Notes: a model not told the origin generated them from the letters alone. A stretch of 64,000 nucleotides of DNA from Candidatus Thermoflexus tengchongensis (GCA_016842085.1 JAEVEX010000069.1:1-64000), one strand, 5' to 3'. Numbered from the stretch's first letter, positions 34,347 through 44,055 are shown. Made by a program: numbers and translations.

Positions 34347-35624
34347 TCATCGCGGGCCCCGCAGGACCTCCACCCCCATATAAGGGCGCAGGACCTCAGG
34401 GACCACAATGCTGCCGTCCCGCTGCTGATAGTTTTCCAGGATCGCGATCACGGTGCGGGGAAGGCCCAGGCCGGACCCATTGAGGGTGTGCACATAACGG
34501 GGGCGTGCGCCCGGGCGCGGCCGGTAGCGCAGGTTCGCCCGCCGGGCCTGGAAGTCCTCGGTATTGCTCACCGAGCTGACCTCCAGCCATTCGCCGCAGC
34601 CGGCCGCATACACTTCCACATCGTAGGTTTTCGCCGCCGCGAAACCCAGATCCCCGGTGCAGATCTCCACCACGCGGGTCGGCAACCCCAGACGCCGGCA
34701 CGTGTCCACCACGTCCTCCACCATCTTCTCCAGCTCCAGATAGGAGGTCTCCGGCGTGGTGAACTTGTAGAGCTCCACCTTATCGAACTGATGCCCGCGC
34801 TTGATCCCCCGCACATCCCGCCCGGCCGACATCCGCTCCCGGCGGAAGCACGGCGTGTAGGCCACGTAATACAGGGGCAGCTGATCCGCCTCCAGGATCT
34901 CATCCCGATGCAGGTTGGTGAGGGGCACCTCGGCGGTGGGGACCAGCCAGATATCATCCTCCACATCGTGATAGAGATTGTCCTCGAATTTGGGCAGCTG
35001 CCCGGCGCCCACCAGCGCTTCTCGCTTGACCACGAAGGGCACATAGACTTCCGTGTAACCATGGATCTGCGTGTGAAGGTCCAGAAGCCACTGGATCAGG
35101 GCCCGTTCCAGTCGCGCGCCCAATCCCCACAGCACATAAAAACGGCTTCCGGAGAGCTTGACCCCCCGCTCGAAGTCAATCAGTCCCAGGCGGGGTCCCA
35201 GTTCCCAGTGGGGGAGCGGCGTGAAGTCAAACTCCGGGATCTCCCCTTCCACCCGCACCACCCGGTTGGCCGATTCGTCCGGACCAATGGGGACACTGGG
35301 ATGGGGGATGTTCGGGAATTGCAGCAAAAGCTCCTCTCGCTGCCCTTCCAGATCCCGAAGCCGCGCCTCCTCAGCGGCCAGGCGTTCGCCCAGCTCCCGC
35401 ATCTCGGCGATGCGGGCCTCCCGCTCCGGACCCGGCGGCATCTTCCCGATCTCCCGGGAGACCTGATTGCGCACCGCCCGCAAGCGCTCCACTTCCTGCA
35501 GCGCCATCCGATACGCTTCATCCAGCTCCAGAAAGCGATCCACCAGATCCGGGGATTCCCCCCGATGTCGCAGCCCAATGCGGATTTCCTCCGGATTGCG
35601 GCGGATACGTTCCACGTCCAGCAT
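34347..35624 (-). CDS. serS: Seryl-tRNA synthetase
   Basis: A 425-residue class II synthetase that charges serine tRNAs. The N-terminal long coiled-coil arm (residues about 25-105, rich in Glu/Arg/Leu) binds tRNA. The catalytic core has motif 2 as [28 protein letters not shown] and motif 3 as [25 protein letters not shown]. The ATG at 35624 follows AAGGAGACGGCT; a longer frame would add 47 residues not seen in the family. A TTGACA is at 35761-35766 on the minus strand, but its -10 partner 17 bases on is poor. Confidence 0.95.
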   Translation of the reverse strand: MLDVERIRRNPEEIRIGLRHRGESPDLVDRFLELDEAYRMALQEVERLRAVRNQVSREIGKMPPGPEREARIAEMRELGERLAAEEARLRDLEGQREELLLQFPNIPHPSVPIGPDESANRVVRVEGEIPEFDFTPLPHWELGPRLGLIDFERGVKLSGSRFYVLWGLGARLERALIQWLLDLHTQIHGYTEVYVPFVVKREALVGAGQLPKFEDNLYHDVEDDIWLVPTAEVPLTNLHRDEILEADQLPLYYVAYTPCFRRERMSAGRDVRGIKRGHQFDKVELYKFTTPETSYLELEKMVEDVVDTCRRLGLPTRVVEICTGDLGFAAAKTYDVEVYAAGCGEWLEVSSVSNTEDFQARRANLRYRPRPGARPRYVHTLNGSGLGLPRTVIAILENYQQRDGSIVVPEVLRPYMGVEVLRGPR

Positions 35625-36042
35625 AGCCGTCTCCTTGCTGAACAGGTTTCCCCCATTCAGGGGGTTTTCGAGACAGGTAAAACCGCCTTTGCCGATCCCG
35701 CTTTTCAAATCCAGGGGAGATCCTCCGTTATCCACCCCCATTCGATCCACAACACGGTCTGTCAACCGAGTGCCTCCAGCTCGCTATAACCATAAACCGA
35801 TAAGAAGATCCCCGTCAAACCCGGTTCGAACGGCGCTTTGCTCCCCGGATTCTGGCTTCATCCACATAGGAGTTTTCAGGGGGTTGGAAGCCGCCCTCGA
35901 CAATCGCTAACCCCCAAATGATTTCCCCTCCCCGTCACGGTGAGATGAAGGGGAGAAAGCCATCCACCCCCTCAAAGATCCAGATAGCTCGTATCCCGAA
36001 TTCGTAACCGGACAAAGCAATAGTTAGAATTCAGTCAACCCC

Positions 36043-36072
36043 TTGCGCAAAAACATGTTTTTATTTTACAAT
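36043..36072 (+). promoter_or_regulatory. Promoter of the DUF4870-type gene
   Basis: TTGCGC (36043-36048) and TACAAT (36067-36072) are separated by 18 bp in an AT-rich block, giving a start site near 36079, only 16 bases before the first ATG. The rest of the 470-bp gap 35625-36094 shows no gene; it contains a fragment resembling the dispersed repeats near 35865-35915. Confidence 0.6.
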
Positions 36073-36094
36073 TGCAGTAGACAGCGAGGTTTCA

Positions 36095-36496
36095 ATGTCA
36101 TCCATCTCTGAAAGAAAAAACGAACCCGAACGGGAGGTTATGATGCTGACGAACATCCGGAAGGCACCTGTGGAGGAAGCGGGGGATCCGGATCGCCTGA
36201 TGGCCCTGCTGGCTTACATCATCGGGATCATCGTCCCCCTGATCATCCTGCTCACCGATATGAAGAACCGCCCCTTTCAGAAATATCACGCCGTTCAGGC
36301 CCTCGTTGCCCAGGTGGCCCTCACGGTGATCTTCTTCGCCTTGGGCCTGATCCCGATCATCGGCTGCATCACGCCGCTCCTGGGCCTGGCCGCCTTTGTG
36401 CTGTTCATTTACTACGGCATCCAGGCTTATCAGGGGAACTACTTTGAGATCCCCGTCGTCACGGCCTTCGCTCGTCAGCAAGGATGGCTTTCCTGA
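36095..36496 (+). CDS. DUF4870-type small membrane protein
   Basis: A 133-residue membrane protein. The core matches the DUF4870/Tic20-like pattern: DRLMALLAYIIGIIVPLIILLTDMKNRPFQKYHAVQALV, then helices VALTVIFFALGLIPIIGCITPLLGLAAFVLFIYYGIQAY. Three hydrophobic segments are visible. The function is unknown for the family. The ATG at 36095 follows GCGAGGT and suits the promoter upstream; ATGs at 36140 and 36143 after GGGAGGT are alternatives that would drop 15 charged residues. A palindromic repeat follows 14 bases after the stop. Confidence 0.8.
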   Translation: MSSISERKNEPEREVMMLTNIRKAPVEEAGDPDRLMALLAYIIGIIVPLIILLTDMKNRPFQKYHAVQALVAQVALTVIFFALGLIPIIGCITPLLGLAAFVLFIYYGIQAYQGNYFEIPVVTAFARQQGWLS

Positions 36497-36510
36497 AAAT
36501 CAGAGAAGCC

Positions 36511-36538
36511 GTAGGGGCACGGCATGCCGTGCCCCCAC
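36511..36538. repeat. GTAGGGGCAC palindromic repeat
   Basis: GGGGCACGGCATGCCGTGCCCC (two halves, 36514-36524 and 36525-36535) is a perfect 22-bp palindrome, flanked by GTA on the left. The sequence type is familiar as a dispersed palindromic repeat in several bacterial groups. A shorter relative with GGGGCATG/CATGCCCC is at 57535-57556. Confidence 0.7.
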
Positions 36539-36597
36539 TCCTCTTTCTGGATTCAGGCCCCCATGCGTAAGCCCTGTGAAGAGCGCGGTCTCCATCC

Positions 36598-37635
36598 TCA
36601 ATCCGAAGCCTCCGGGGGAGCCTGGCGCAACACCCACAGCAACACCCCGGCCAGCAGGGCCAGAGCCAGGGCTTTATAGAGGGCGGACGGGATCAGGAGA
36701 GCGATCCCTCCGGCGGCCGCTGCAAAGCCATAATAAGCCATCCGGATTCGATGAGGAGACCACCCCGCATCCAGCAGGCGGAAGTGCAGATGATCCCGCC
36801 CCCCCTGGGTGGGACGTCGCCCATGACGCCAGCGATAGACGATCAGCCACGCCACATCCGCGATGGGCAACGCCATGGCCATCACAACGGTGGCCACCTT
36901 CGCACCTCCGATGATCGCCAGAACCCCCAGGGTATATCCGAGAAAGAGCGCGCCGGAGGACCCCAGAAACAGGCGGGCGGGCGACCAGTTCCAGGGAAGA
37001 AACCCTGCACAGGCTCCTGCCAGGGCTGCGGGCAGCAACGCCACGCTGTGTTGCGGCGGATCCAGGCGATAGCCGGCATGCAGGAACAGGATCAGCGCCA
37101 CAATGGCCACCACTCCACTGGCCAGGCCGTCGATCCCATCCAGCCAGTTCACCGTGTTCATCATCCCCATCAACCAGAAGATCGTCAGCAGGGCAACGAT
37201 CGGAGGGGGGAAATAAAGCGGGCGGCCGGTCAGCGGGTTATTGACGTATTCGATGAAAATGAGAAAGGGCAGAGATAGAAGGGCGATCAGGGCCTGGCCG
37301 AGGAACTGCGGCCCTGGGGGGAGTTCCCATCGATCATCGATCAGCCCCAGGATCAGGCTGAGCGTTCCGCCCAGCAAAAGGCCCGTCAGGCGGATGACTT
37401 CTTTCGGATCAAAGCGAGGAATCGGGAGGATCTGCGCGAAGAGGACCGCCAGGACGAAAGCCAGCCAGAGCGCCAGGCCACCGGTGCGCGGGATCTCCCC
37501 GCGATGCCGCCGACGCCCCCCCGGTCGATCCAGCATCCCCAGACGATAGCCCAGACGCGCCGCCAGAGGGGTCGATCCCCCTGAAAGCAGGAAGGCGATC
37601 AGGAATACCAGCAGGGCTGCCAGCGGGAAGGGCAT
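36598..37635 (-). CDS. Polyprenyl-phosphate sugar-1-phosphate transferase (WecA/MraY family)
   Basis: A 345-residue integral membrane enzyme that moves a sugar-1-phosphate from a UDP-sugar to undecaprenyl phosphate, the first step in making lipid-linked glycans. The signature motifs are GLIDDRWELPPGPQFLGQ (Mg/substrate Asp pair), NTVNWLDGIDGLASG and the C-terminal GGRDHLHFRLLDAGWS, which fits WecA/TagO more than MraY. About ten hydrophobic segments are visible. The start is placed at ATG 37635 after GGAGCGAGG; two ATGs six and seven codons earlier have no ribosome-binding site. The sugar may be GlcNAc, but this is inferred. Confidence 0.88.
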   Translation of the reverse strand: MPFPLAALLVFLIAFLLSGGSTPLAARLGYRLGMLDRPGGRRRHRGEIPRTGGLALWLAFVLAVLFAQILPIPRFDPKEVIRLTGLLLGGTLSLILGLIDDRWELPPGPQFLGQALIALLSLPFLIFIEYVNNPLTGRPLYFPPPIVALLTIFWLMGMMNTVNWLDGIDGLASGVVAIVALILFLHAGYRLDPPQHSVALLPAALAGACAGFLPWNWSPARLFLGSSGALFLGYTLGVLAIIGGAKVATVVMAMALPIADVAWLIVYRWRHGRRPTQGGRDHLHFRLLDAGWSPHRIRMAYYGFAAAAGGIALLIPSALYKALALALLAGVLLWVLRQAPPEASD

Positions 37636-37694
37636 CCTCGCTCCGTTCATCATCAGGGCTTATGTCGCCGGGCTCTCCTTCAGGAAGACAGGAT

Positions 37695-37740
37695 GGCCCC
37701 GAAAGCCTCCAGGAAGAGGCCAGCCACACAACTCCAGATC
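37695..37740 (+). repeat. Dispersed intergenic repeat, module B copy
   Basis: GGCCCCGAAAGCCTCCAGGA followed by AGAGGCCAGCCACACAACTC matches module B with changes in the GCGTAACC end. It touches the stop codon of the next minus-strand gene (37739), as also seen at 33075. Confidence 0.6.
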
Positions 37741-38398
37741 ATGATGGAACTGCGGAGCTACGGCTGACCCGTTCCGCGATGCGGCGGATCTGCTGGAAAA
37801 CCTCCCGGGCCGGGATCTTCTGATCCATGGGGAATCCCACGTGGATCTGGAGATGATGGGGCTCCGCGCGGCGCACCGAGAGGCGGGCAATATAGGGGTG
37901 ACAGCGGCTCAGATCCCCCAGGCATTCCTCGATCACCCGCGGCGCCATGGTTCCCCGATATGCTAAGCGTCCCCCCGCCAGATCCATATTCTCCCACTCT
38001 CCCCAGACGATGCGCTGAAGGATCTCCCGCCCGGTCCACATCGCGGGGTTGGCCCATTCTCCCTCAAAGGCTGGGGGCTGTCGGAGCCGCGCTCGCACGA
38101 TCATCAGATCCCGCCGCCCGCGCCACCGGGAGAACAGCCAGAGAAAGGGCACATCGCGAGGCTCGAAAACCAGGAGAAGCTCCACCTCCCGGAAGGGGGT
38201 TTTCGCTTCGCGCATCCTCAGCCGAACCAGCGACGTCCCCACCCATTCCAGCGTGGTTCGCTCGCTGAGCAGGGGCAGCCCCTCCCGCATCCAGCGTAAA
38301 AGGCGCTGGCCCTTATGGACATTCCACTGCATGCCCAGGAAAAACCATCCAACGATCAGGATGGCTCCCGTCATCAGGATCGGCACACCCAGGTCCAT
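37739..38398 (-). CDS. Hypothetical protein with one N-terminal membrane helix
   Basis: A 219-residue protein I do not recognise. Residues about 2-22 (DLGVPILMTGAILIVGWFFLG) form a single hydrophobic segment, followed by a charged soluble part containing HKGQRLLRWMREGLPLLSERTTLEWVGTS, LLLVFEPRDVPFLWLF and a closing region with SVRRAEPHHLQIHVGFPMDQ. The ATG at 38398 follows GGGGGTCAGGG; the upstream frame runs through repeat sequence. It lies between the WecA-like gene and a repeat-bearing gap and may be co-transcribed with the former. Confidence 0.6.
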   Translation of the reverse strand: MDLGVPILMTGAILIVGWFFLGMQWNVHKGQRLLRWMREGLPLLSERTTLEWVGTSLVRLRMREAKTPFREVELLLVFEPRDVPFLWLFSRWRGRRDLMIVRARLRQPPAFEGEWANPAMWTGREILQRIVWGEWENMDLAGGRLAYRGTMAPRVIEECLGDLSRCHPYIARLSVRRAEPHHLQIHVGFPMDQKIPAREVFQQIRRIAERVSRSSAVPS

Positions 38399-38504
38399 CC
38401 CTGACCCCCAGGACGAATTGGCTTGGGACTTACGCTGCTGGGCTCCAATTCTGAGAGGCGAAATGACCCCTCCTTCTCCTCGAGGAGAGGATGGAACACG
38501 CGTC

Positions 38505-38542
38505 GATCTCCCATGAGGAGGCCAGCTGCGTAACCCCTGATT
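38505..38542 (+). repeat. Dispersed intergenic repeat, module B copy
   Basis: CATGAGGAGGCCAGCTGCGT followed by AACCCCTGATT is the cleanest copy of the right half of module B. It lies in the 269-bp divergent gap 38399-38667, which has no visible gene. Confidence 0.6.
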
Positions 38543-38667
38543 TGTTTTCATTATAATGTAAGAGTTGCGCGGTTAGCCCCCTCTGGGGGGCTCCGGAGCG
38601 ATCCCGATTTCCTGGGTTCAGATTCAACGGTGCAGGTTCTAACCCGGATCTGGCGGCACATTCTCGG

Positions 38668-39465
38668 ATGGCTCGCGTTCGTCTGGATCTCCTTCTGGTA
38701 GAGCGGGGATTGGCGGAGAGCCGGGAGCGCGCCCAGCGCCTGATCCGCGCGGGCCGCGTGCGAATGGGGGACCGGGTTGTGGATAAGCCGGGGACCCTGG
38801 TTCCGGTGGATGCGCCGATCACCGTAACCGAGCCTCTCCCCTATGTGAGTCGGGGCGGCATCAAGCTGGCCGCGGCCCTGGCACGCTTCCCGGTCCCGGT
38901 CCGGGGGGCGATCTGTGCGGATGTCGGCGCTTCCACCGGAGGATTCACGGATTGCCTGCTTCAGCACGGCGCCGCCCGGGTTTACGCGATCGATGTGGGC
39001 TACGGTCTTCTGGATCTGCGGTTGCGCCAGGATCCCCGCGTGATCGTCATGGAGCGGACCAACGCCCGTTACCTGACCTCGCTCCCGGAGCCGGTCCATC
39101 TGGTGACGATCGATGTCTCTTTCATCTCCGTTCGTCTGATCCTTCCCAATGCCCATCGCTGGCTGGTCCCGGAGGGTCATGCGATTGTCCTGGTGAAGCC
39201 TCAGTTCGAGGCCGGTCGTTCGGAGGTTCGGCGGGGCGTGGTGCGCGATCGCGCTGTTCATGAACGAGTGTTGCGGACCCTGATCGAGTGGGGCATGGGG
39301 CAGGGCTGGTGGCCCCGCGGGTTGATCCCCTCGCCGCTGCTCGGGCCAGCCGGCAACATCGAGTTCCTGCTATGGCTTCAAAAAGGGGAAGGGCCCGCGG
39401 ATCCGGAAGCGCTGATCCGCGAGGCCTTCGCCGAGCTCGAAGCCCGCCCCCCCTCACGAGAATAG
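38668..39465 (+). CDS. tlyA: TlyA-family rRNA 2'-O-methyltransferase (hemolysin A type)
   Basis: A 265-residue RNA methyltransferase. Residues 1-60 form an S4 RNA-binding domain ([28 protein letters not shown]). The rest is an FtsJ/RrmJ-like fold with the SAM site [30 protein letters not shown] and the motifs VTIDVSFIS and VKPQFEAGR. Mycobacterial TlyA methylates 16S and 23S rRNA cytidines, so a ribosome target is likely here. The ATG at 38668 is used; spacing to a ribosome-binding site is poor. A lytic transglycosylase gene follows. Confidence 0.9.
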   Translation: MARVRLDLLLVERGLAESRERAQRLIRAGRVRMGDRVVDKPGTLVPVDAPITVTEPLPYVSRGGIKLAAALARFPVPVRGAICADVGASTGGFTDCLLQHGAARVYAIDVGYGLLDLRLRQDPRVIVMERTNARYLTSLPEPVHLVTIDVSFISVRLILPNAHRWLVPEGHAIVLVKPQFEAGRSEVRRGVVRDRAVHERVLRTLIEWGMGQGWWPRGLIPSPLLGPAGNIEFLLWLQKGEGPADPEALIREAFAELEARPPSRE

Positions 39466-39553
39466 AGACAGGGCCTCCCCACAGAGCTCGGCGGATCTTT
39501 TAAGATAACGACGGTTGTCGCATTCATCTTCTCGTCCCGGGGAACGGTTGACG

Positions 39554-41971
39554 ATGAACTCGCGAGCATCCATCACACCTTTATGGCGCTGGGTCATTAT
39601 GGGGGTCGTGCTGCTGAGCCTGGTGGCGCTCTTCGGCCGGCTGCCGCGGCCACTGCCGCTGCCTTCTCCTACCCCAGCGGCGACGTCCACGGCCACCATG
39701 ACGCCCTCCCCTGTCCCCTCGCCGACTCCCACGCACACCCCTACCCCCTCCCCCAGCGAGTGGCTGATGCGGGCTCGAGCGGCGATGAGAGCCGGGGCGT
39801 TTGAGGAGGCCGCGACGGCCTATACCGCTGCGCTTCAGGGCCCGCTGTCGATGGAACAGGCCGGGGAAGCATGGGTGGGCTTGGGGCGGGCGTTGCTGGC
39901 GGCGGAGCAACCTGCGGAAGCGGCGCAGCGGCTGAGCCAGGCATCCCTGGACACCCTGCCACCGGAGTGGGCCCGGCAGGTCTGGGCGCTCCTCGGGGAT
40001 GCCCGGCGACAGGCGGGGGATCCGGCCGGGGCGGCGGAGGCGTATGCCCGGGCGCTGGCTTCCGGCTCTCCGCTGACGGTGGAGCTGCGGATGCGACGGG
40101 CGCTGGCCCTTCGAGAGGCCGATCGGTGGGAAGCGGCCGCGGCGGAGCTCCGGTCCGCGCTGCCCGCCGCCCGGGACCGAAGCCAGGAAGCGGCGATCCG
40201 GGAACAGCTGGCGGAAACCCTGGAAGCCCTTCAGGCCTATCCGGCGGCCCTGGAACAGTATCAGGCGATCCTCTCCTTCGCCCAGAAGCCCGCCTACCGG
40301 GCCTATATCGAATGGCGGGCGGCCCAGGTCCTTCTCAACGCCGGACAGACCTCAGAAGCCTATGCACGGCTCCAGCGTCTGATCCGTGAGGCCCCGGATA
40401 CCGTCGGGGCTTACAACGCGCTGGTCCGCCTGGTGGAAGCTGGGATTCCCGTCCCCGACGACCTGCGCGGCCGGATCGATTATTTCGCTGGACAATGCCT
40501 TCCGGCCGTTCAGGCCTTTGAGCGCTGGATCGCATCCCATCCGGACCATGGTGACGCCCACTATTATGCGGCGCTGTGTTACCGGGATCTGGGAAACGCG
40601 AACGCGGCTCACGCGCATCTGGATGCGCTGCTCCGGGACCATCCCGAGGCCCCCCGCTGGACGGATGGATGGCTGGAGAAAGGACGGCTATGGGTTCGGA
40701 GCGGCGCGATAGACACTGCCGTCGCCCTCTGGCAGCGTTTCCTCGCCCGCTTCCCGAATCATCCCTTCGCCCCCCGTCTGCTCTGGGAGGCCGGGCGCCT
40801 CCTGGAGCGGAACGGCGCGGAGGCATCCGCGACGGCGTTCTACCGCCAGCTGGTGGAACGATTTCCCGCTGATGCGCGCGCTCCGGAGGCATGGCACCGA
40901 CTGGGCGTGCTGGCCTATGCCCGCGGGGATCTGACCACGGCGGCTGCCGCCTGGGAGACCCTGCGGAGCCGGTATCCCGACTCGCCCTGGGCATTGACGG
41001 CGCAATTCTGGTTGGGGAAAGTAGCGATGGCCCGTGGGGATCGTGAGCGTGCGGCATCGGAATGGCGGGAAGTTGCCACTCGGGCCGCCGGACGCTTTCT
41101 CGGGGAACGGGCCCGGATGCTCCTGAACGGCCAGGAGGCTCTGGGGGGAGATCCCTCCGCGGCCTTTCCGGATCCCGAATCCGGCCGGGAGGAAGCGGAG
41201 GCCTGGCTGCTGGCCCGCCTGGGGATCACCGACACCGCCGTGTTGCGGAACCCTCCTTTTTCATCGGATCCGGCCTGGCTGGCGGGGGAAGAGGCGTGGC
41301 GGATAGGATGGGTGGAAGAGGCTCGCCAGCTCTGGACCGGCGTGCGCCAGCGCCTGGAGGGGGATCCGCTGGCCCTCTATCAGCTATCGCTGGCCTTTCG
41401 AGAGCGCGGGGCCGATGCGCTATCTCTGCAGGCTGCGGCGCGCATGCTGGCCCGCCTGGGCGTTTCCCCTCGGGAGGCCCCGCCGTTCCTCGCCCGTCTG
41501 GCCTATCCAGCTCCTTATCTCGAGCAGGTGCTGGCGGAAGCGCAGCGTTACAACCTGGACCCGCTGCTCCTTTACGCCCTGATGCGCCAGGAGAGCCTGT
41601 TTGACCCCTACGCGGTATCCTCCGCGCAGGCCCGTGGGTTGATGCAGATCATCCCGCCGACGGCCCAGGCCATCGCCGGGGCGCTGGATCAGCCGTATCG
41701 GGAGACATGGCTCTATCGGCCCCAGTTGAATATCGCCTTCGGGGTCTATTACCTGGCCCGGCAACGGGATCGCTTCGGGGGAAACCTGTGGGTCGCCCTG
41801 GCGGCGTATAACGGGGGGCCGGGGAATGCGGCGCAATGGTGGGAGGCGGCCCGGGGGGATGTGGATCTCTTCTATGAACGGATCACCCTCGAGGAAACCC
41901 GGCGCTACCTGGAACGCATCCTCGAACACCTCTCGGTGTATCGGCTGCTTTACGCCTCCCGGAATAAGTAG
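39554..41971 (+). CDS. Soluble lytic murein transglycosylase-like protein with TPR repeats
   Basis: An 805-residue exported or membrane-anchored peptidoglycan enzyme. The N-terminus has one hydrophobic segment (WVIMGVVLLSLVALFG), then a Pro/Thr-rich linker, then many TPR-like helical pairs (residues about 80-600). The C-terminal lysozyme-like SLT domain has the catalytic Glu in YALMRQESLFDPYAVSSAQA, plus ARGLMQIIPPTA, LNIAFGVYYLARQ and ALAAYNGGPGNA. It cleaves glycan strands to anhydromuropeptides. The start is set at ATG 39554; a TTG 39 bases upstream is possible, and neither has a strong ribosome-binding site. Confidence 0.88.
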   Translation: MNSRASITPLWRWVIMGVVLLSLVALFGRLPRPLPLPSPTPAATSTATMTPSPVPSPTPTHTPTPSPSEWLMRARAAMRAGAFEEAATAYTAALQGPLSMEQAGEAWVGLGRALLAAEQPAEAAQRLSQASLDTLPPEWARQVWALLGDARRQAGDPAGAAEAYARALASGSPLTVELRMRRALALREADRWEAAAAELRSALPAARDRSQEAAIREQLAETLEALQAYPAALEQYQAILSFAQKPAYRAYIEWRAAQVLLNAGQTSEAYARLQRLIREAPDTVGAYNALVRLVEAGIPVPDDLRGRIDYFAGQCLPAVQAFERWIASHPDHGDAHYYAALCYRDLGNANAAHAHLDALLRDHPEAPRWTDGWLEKGRLWVRSGAIDTAVALWQRFLARFPNHPFAPRLLWEAGRLLERNGAEASATAFYRQLVERFPADARAPEAWHRLGVLAYARGDLTTAAAAWETLRSRYPDSPWALTAQFWLGKVAMARGDRERAASEWREVATRAAGRFLGERARMLLNGQEALGGDPSAAFPDPESGREEAEAWLLARLGITDTAVLRNPPFSSDPAWLAGEEAWRIGWVEEARQLWTGVRQRLEGDPLALYQLSLAFRERGADALSLQAAARMLARLGVSPREAPPFLARLAYPAPYLEQVLAEAQRYNLDPLLLYALMRQESLFDPYAVSSAQARGLMQIIPPTAQAIAGALDQPYRETWLYRPQLNIAFGVYYLARQRDRFGGNLWVALAAYNGGPGNAAQWWEAARGDVDLFYERITLEETRRYLERILEHLSVYRLLYASRNK

Positions 41972-42074
41972 CCCGGACAGGGTTTTCCATTGAAAGGCGA
42001 ACCCCTATCCCATGAAGCATGATCCCAGGGACCCAAGAAGGCCCTGCCTCAAAACCCCACGGAAGAGATCCACC

Positions 42075-42593
42075 TTAAACTCTTCTTACTCCTCTTCGGG
42101 AAACCAATGGGGATGCGTTCAGCAGTTCGCTCAATAACCTTCCGCAGCGATCCACAACGAGAGACAGCGTTTTCCCCTGGAAAGGAAGCGGTCTCCGAAG
42201 AGATTGCAAGTCCGCATTCCTTACAGCGGCATTGTGAAGCACAAATCCGTGAACCAAAGGAGAAATGTTCCCTCCACCTTGAGTAGACCATGCGCTCAGA
42301 TATTCTTCCAGCTTCTGAAGGCCTACCTCGATCTGGTCCCGCTTATCAGACCGCACGGTCCCTTCGGTGAGTTCCAGAACCACAATCAGCAAAAGTTCCC
42401 GCCGCTCCAGGAAGAGAAGGAAATCCGGTCTCTTGCGATTCTGGAAATCCGGACATCGGTCACAATCCAGAACATGGAACGCTGGGCCTCTCGGCCACCG
42501 CACGGAACATGAGACGCCCCAGCGGGAAGGAGCAGGCGCTAAACATCGATGGCCCCGGTGGGAATTCAGCATCCAGTTCAGAAAAGGATGCAT
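42075..42593 (-). CDS. Putative PD-(D/E)xK-like partner of the ATPase
   Basis: A 172-residue protein with no firm family match. The central part HVLDCDRC...KRPDFLLFLERRELLLIVVLELTEG...DQIEVGLQKLEEYL follows the order of a PD-(D/E)xK nuclease core: an acidic pair before a strand, E in a second strand, then a helix with Q..KLEEY. The usual catalytic ExK would be ELT, so catalysis is uncertain. The ATG at 42593 follows GGGAGGCG and lies 18 bp after the ATPase stop, so both are in one transcript. As the small partner of an SMC-like ATPase it is a candidate effector. The reading frame itself is supported by position and start rather than by homology. Confidence 0.55.
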   Translation of the reverse strand: MHPFLNWMLNSHRGHRCLAPAPSRWGVSCSVRWPRGPAFHVLDCDRCPDFQNRKRPDFLLFLERRELLLIVVLELTEGTVRSDKRDQIEVGLQKLEEYLSAWSTQGGGNISPLVHGFVLHNAAVRNADLQSLRRPLPFQGKTLSLVVDRCGRLLSELLNASPLVSRRGVRRV

Positions 42594-42611
42594 ATGGGAG
42601 CGCCTCCCAGG

Positions 42612-43985
42612 TCATCCCTCCCCAGCCCTCGCCGCCAGCGGGCTGGTCAAGCGATAGGTCTCCTCGCCGATGGCTTCAGAGACCCGCACAAACTCGTCCT
42701 CGGGGATCCCAAAGCCAGGGATGACAGCGAGGGGTTCAATCTCGCTTCCCCGCCCGTCCTCTCGCATCCGGAACAGGTAGACCCCCACTTCGTCCTCGCG
42801 GAGCAGATCATGTTCCGTGAAACCCATCTTCTTTCGACGACTGGGATCTGCCCTGGCGGCCAGAAGGTGATTGCTGATCTGATGGAGGATCAGGGGGCTG
42901 TGGGTCGTGCAGAGGACTGTCACGCCGGCCCGGGCCAGCCGCACCAGCGCCCGGGCGACCCGGCGCTGGTTCTCCGGATGCAGATGGGCCTCCGGCTCCT
43001 CGATAATGAGCATGTCCCTCGGTTCCAGCAGGTGTTTAATCCAGAGAACAAGGGGGGCCAGCTCGCCCACCGTGGAAGAGGCACGCCGGATGGGGATCTC
43101 CATCTTCTTCCGTCCCATACGAATCCGGTAAACGATATCCGGGATGGGCTCGCTATCAGGAGAAGAGAAATCCACCACACCCCTCAGAAGCTCCCCTTCG
43201 AGCACCTCCAGGACGCTTTGAAACTCTGGGGAGGGCCGGTCTGGAGCCTGCATCCTCCGGCGTCGCGGTCCACGTCCGGCTTCAGAGATCTCAATCAGCT
43301 CCGCCAGGAACTCCCCAATGAGACCGGGAAGCCGCGGCACCTCGATGAACTCAATGCCTGCCCATCGCGAGACCTGGCGCACCGCTTCGGAAGCGAGCAC
43401 GCGCCATCCCTGCAACACTCCAGAGCGAGCTGCTGGCAAATAATAAGCCCCCTCCGGCAAGCCAAGCGCTTCCGCCAGGCGGATCTGGACACCCCATGGG
43501 CTAATCTGCGCAGGCAAATCCTCAGATCCAGGCAGCTCTGGGGCCTGACCATGGACCGACCAGCGGGAGCCCCTCCCCTCGACGGAAATCAGAGCGGTTT
43601 GCGAGCCCCGGGCATAGATCTGAACCTGCACGACATCCTCTGAAGCAAACCGGGAGACCAGATCCCTTAGATCTTCGCAACTGAAGTGATTTCGAAACTG
43701 CTCCAGCAAGAATTCCTCCAGTTCTTTCGAGGAAAACCGCTCGCGGATCCACCTCTGATGAATTATGAGTGCTGCTTCCCTGCTCTCTCCGATACTCTCT
43801 CCAATCACGTAAGCCGGCACCGTATGCACAACCGTTCGGATCACGGAATACGCCAGCATAGCCGCATAGGATTTTCCACTGTTATTGGGCCCGATGAAGA
43901 GGGTAAGCGGACGCAGCTCAAAGGATCCAGAGGCGATGGGACCGAAGTTTTTTATCTCCATTCGCATCCATCCATGAGCAGACAT
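42612..43985 (-). CDS. AAA_21/OLD-like ABC-type ATPase
   Basis: A 457-residue ATPase of the SMC/RecF-like AAA_15/AAA_21 group. The N-terminus MEIKNFGPIASGSFELRPLTLFIGPNNSGKS contains Walker A. The degenerate signature is in ASSTVGELAPLVLWIKHLL, Walker B in DMLIIEEPEAHLHPENQ and the H-loop in VLCTTHSPLILHQISNHLL. There is no TOPRIM domain at the C-terminus, unlike OLD nucleases. The start ATG at 43985 follows AAAGGAG; a longer frame lies in AT-rich promoter sequence. ATPases of this kind are sensor or motor subunits in two-gene defence systems such as PARIS, AbiL and Septu, and here a small nuclease-like partner follows. Confidence 0.85.
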   Translation of the reverse strand: MSAHGWMRMEIKNFGPIASGSFELRPLTLFIGPNNSGKSYAAMLAYSVIRTVVHTVPAYVIGESIGESREAALIIHQRWIRERFSSKELEEFLLEQFRNHFSCEDLRDLVSRFASEDVVQVQIYARGSQTALISVEGRGSRWSVHGQAPELPGSEDLPAQISPWGVQIRLAEALGLPEGAYYLPAARSGVLQGWRVLASEAVRQVSRWAGIEFIEVPRLPGLIGEFLAELIEISEAGRGPRRRRMQAPDRPSPEFQSVLEVLEGELLRGVVDFSSPDSEPIPDIVYRIRMGRKKMEIPIRRASSTVGELAPLVLWIKHLLEPRDMLIIEEPEAHLHPENQRRVARALVRLARAGVTVLCTTHSPLILHQISNHLLAARADPSRRKKMGFTEHDLLREDEVGVYLFRMREDGRGSEIEPLAVIPGFGIPEDEFVRVSEAIGEETYRLTSPLAARAGEG

Positions 43986-44007
43986 CTCCCCAGTCTCCTT
44001 TCTGCAG

Positions 44008-44028
44008 AAGAGAGTAAAATAATCTCTT
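44008..44028 (-). promoter_or_regulatory. Inverted repeat in AT-rich promoter region of the ATPase operon
   Basis: AAGAGA-N9-TCTCTT is a perfect inverted repeat 23 bases upstream of the ATPase start, in a 70-bp AT-rich block (43986-44055) that also holds TATATT on the minus strand. It could be an operator. No regulator gene is adjacent. Confidence 0.45.
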
Positions 44029-44055
44029 TCCCAACGATAAAAATATACCCTGGAA

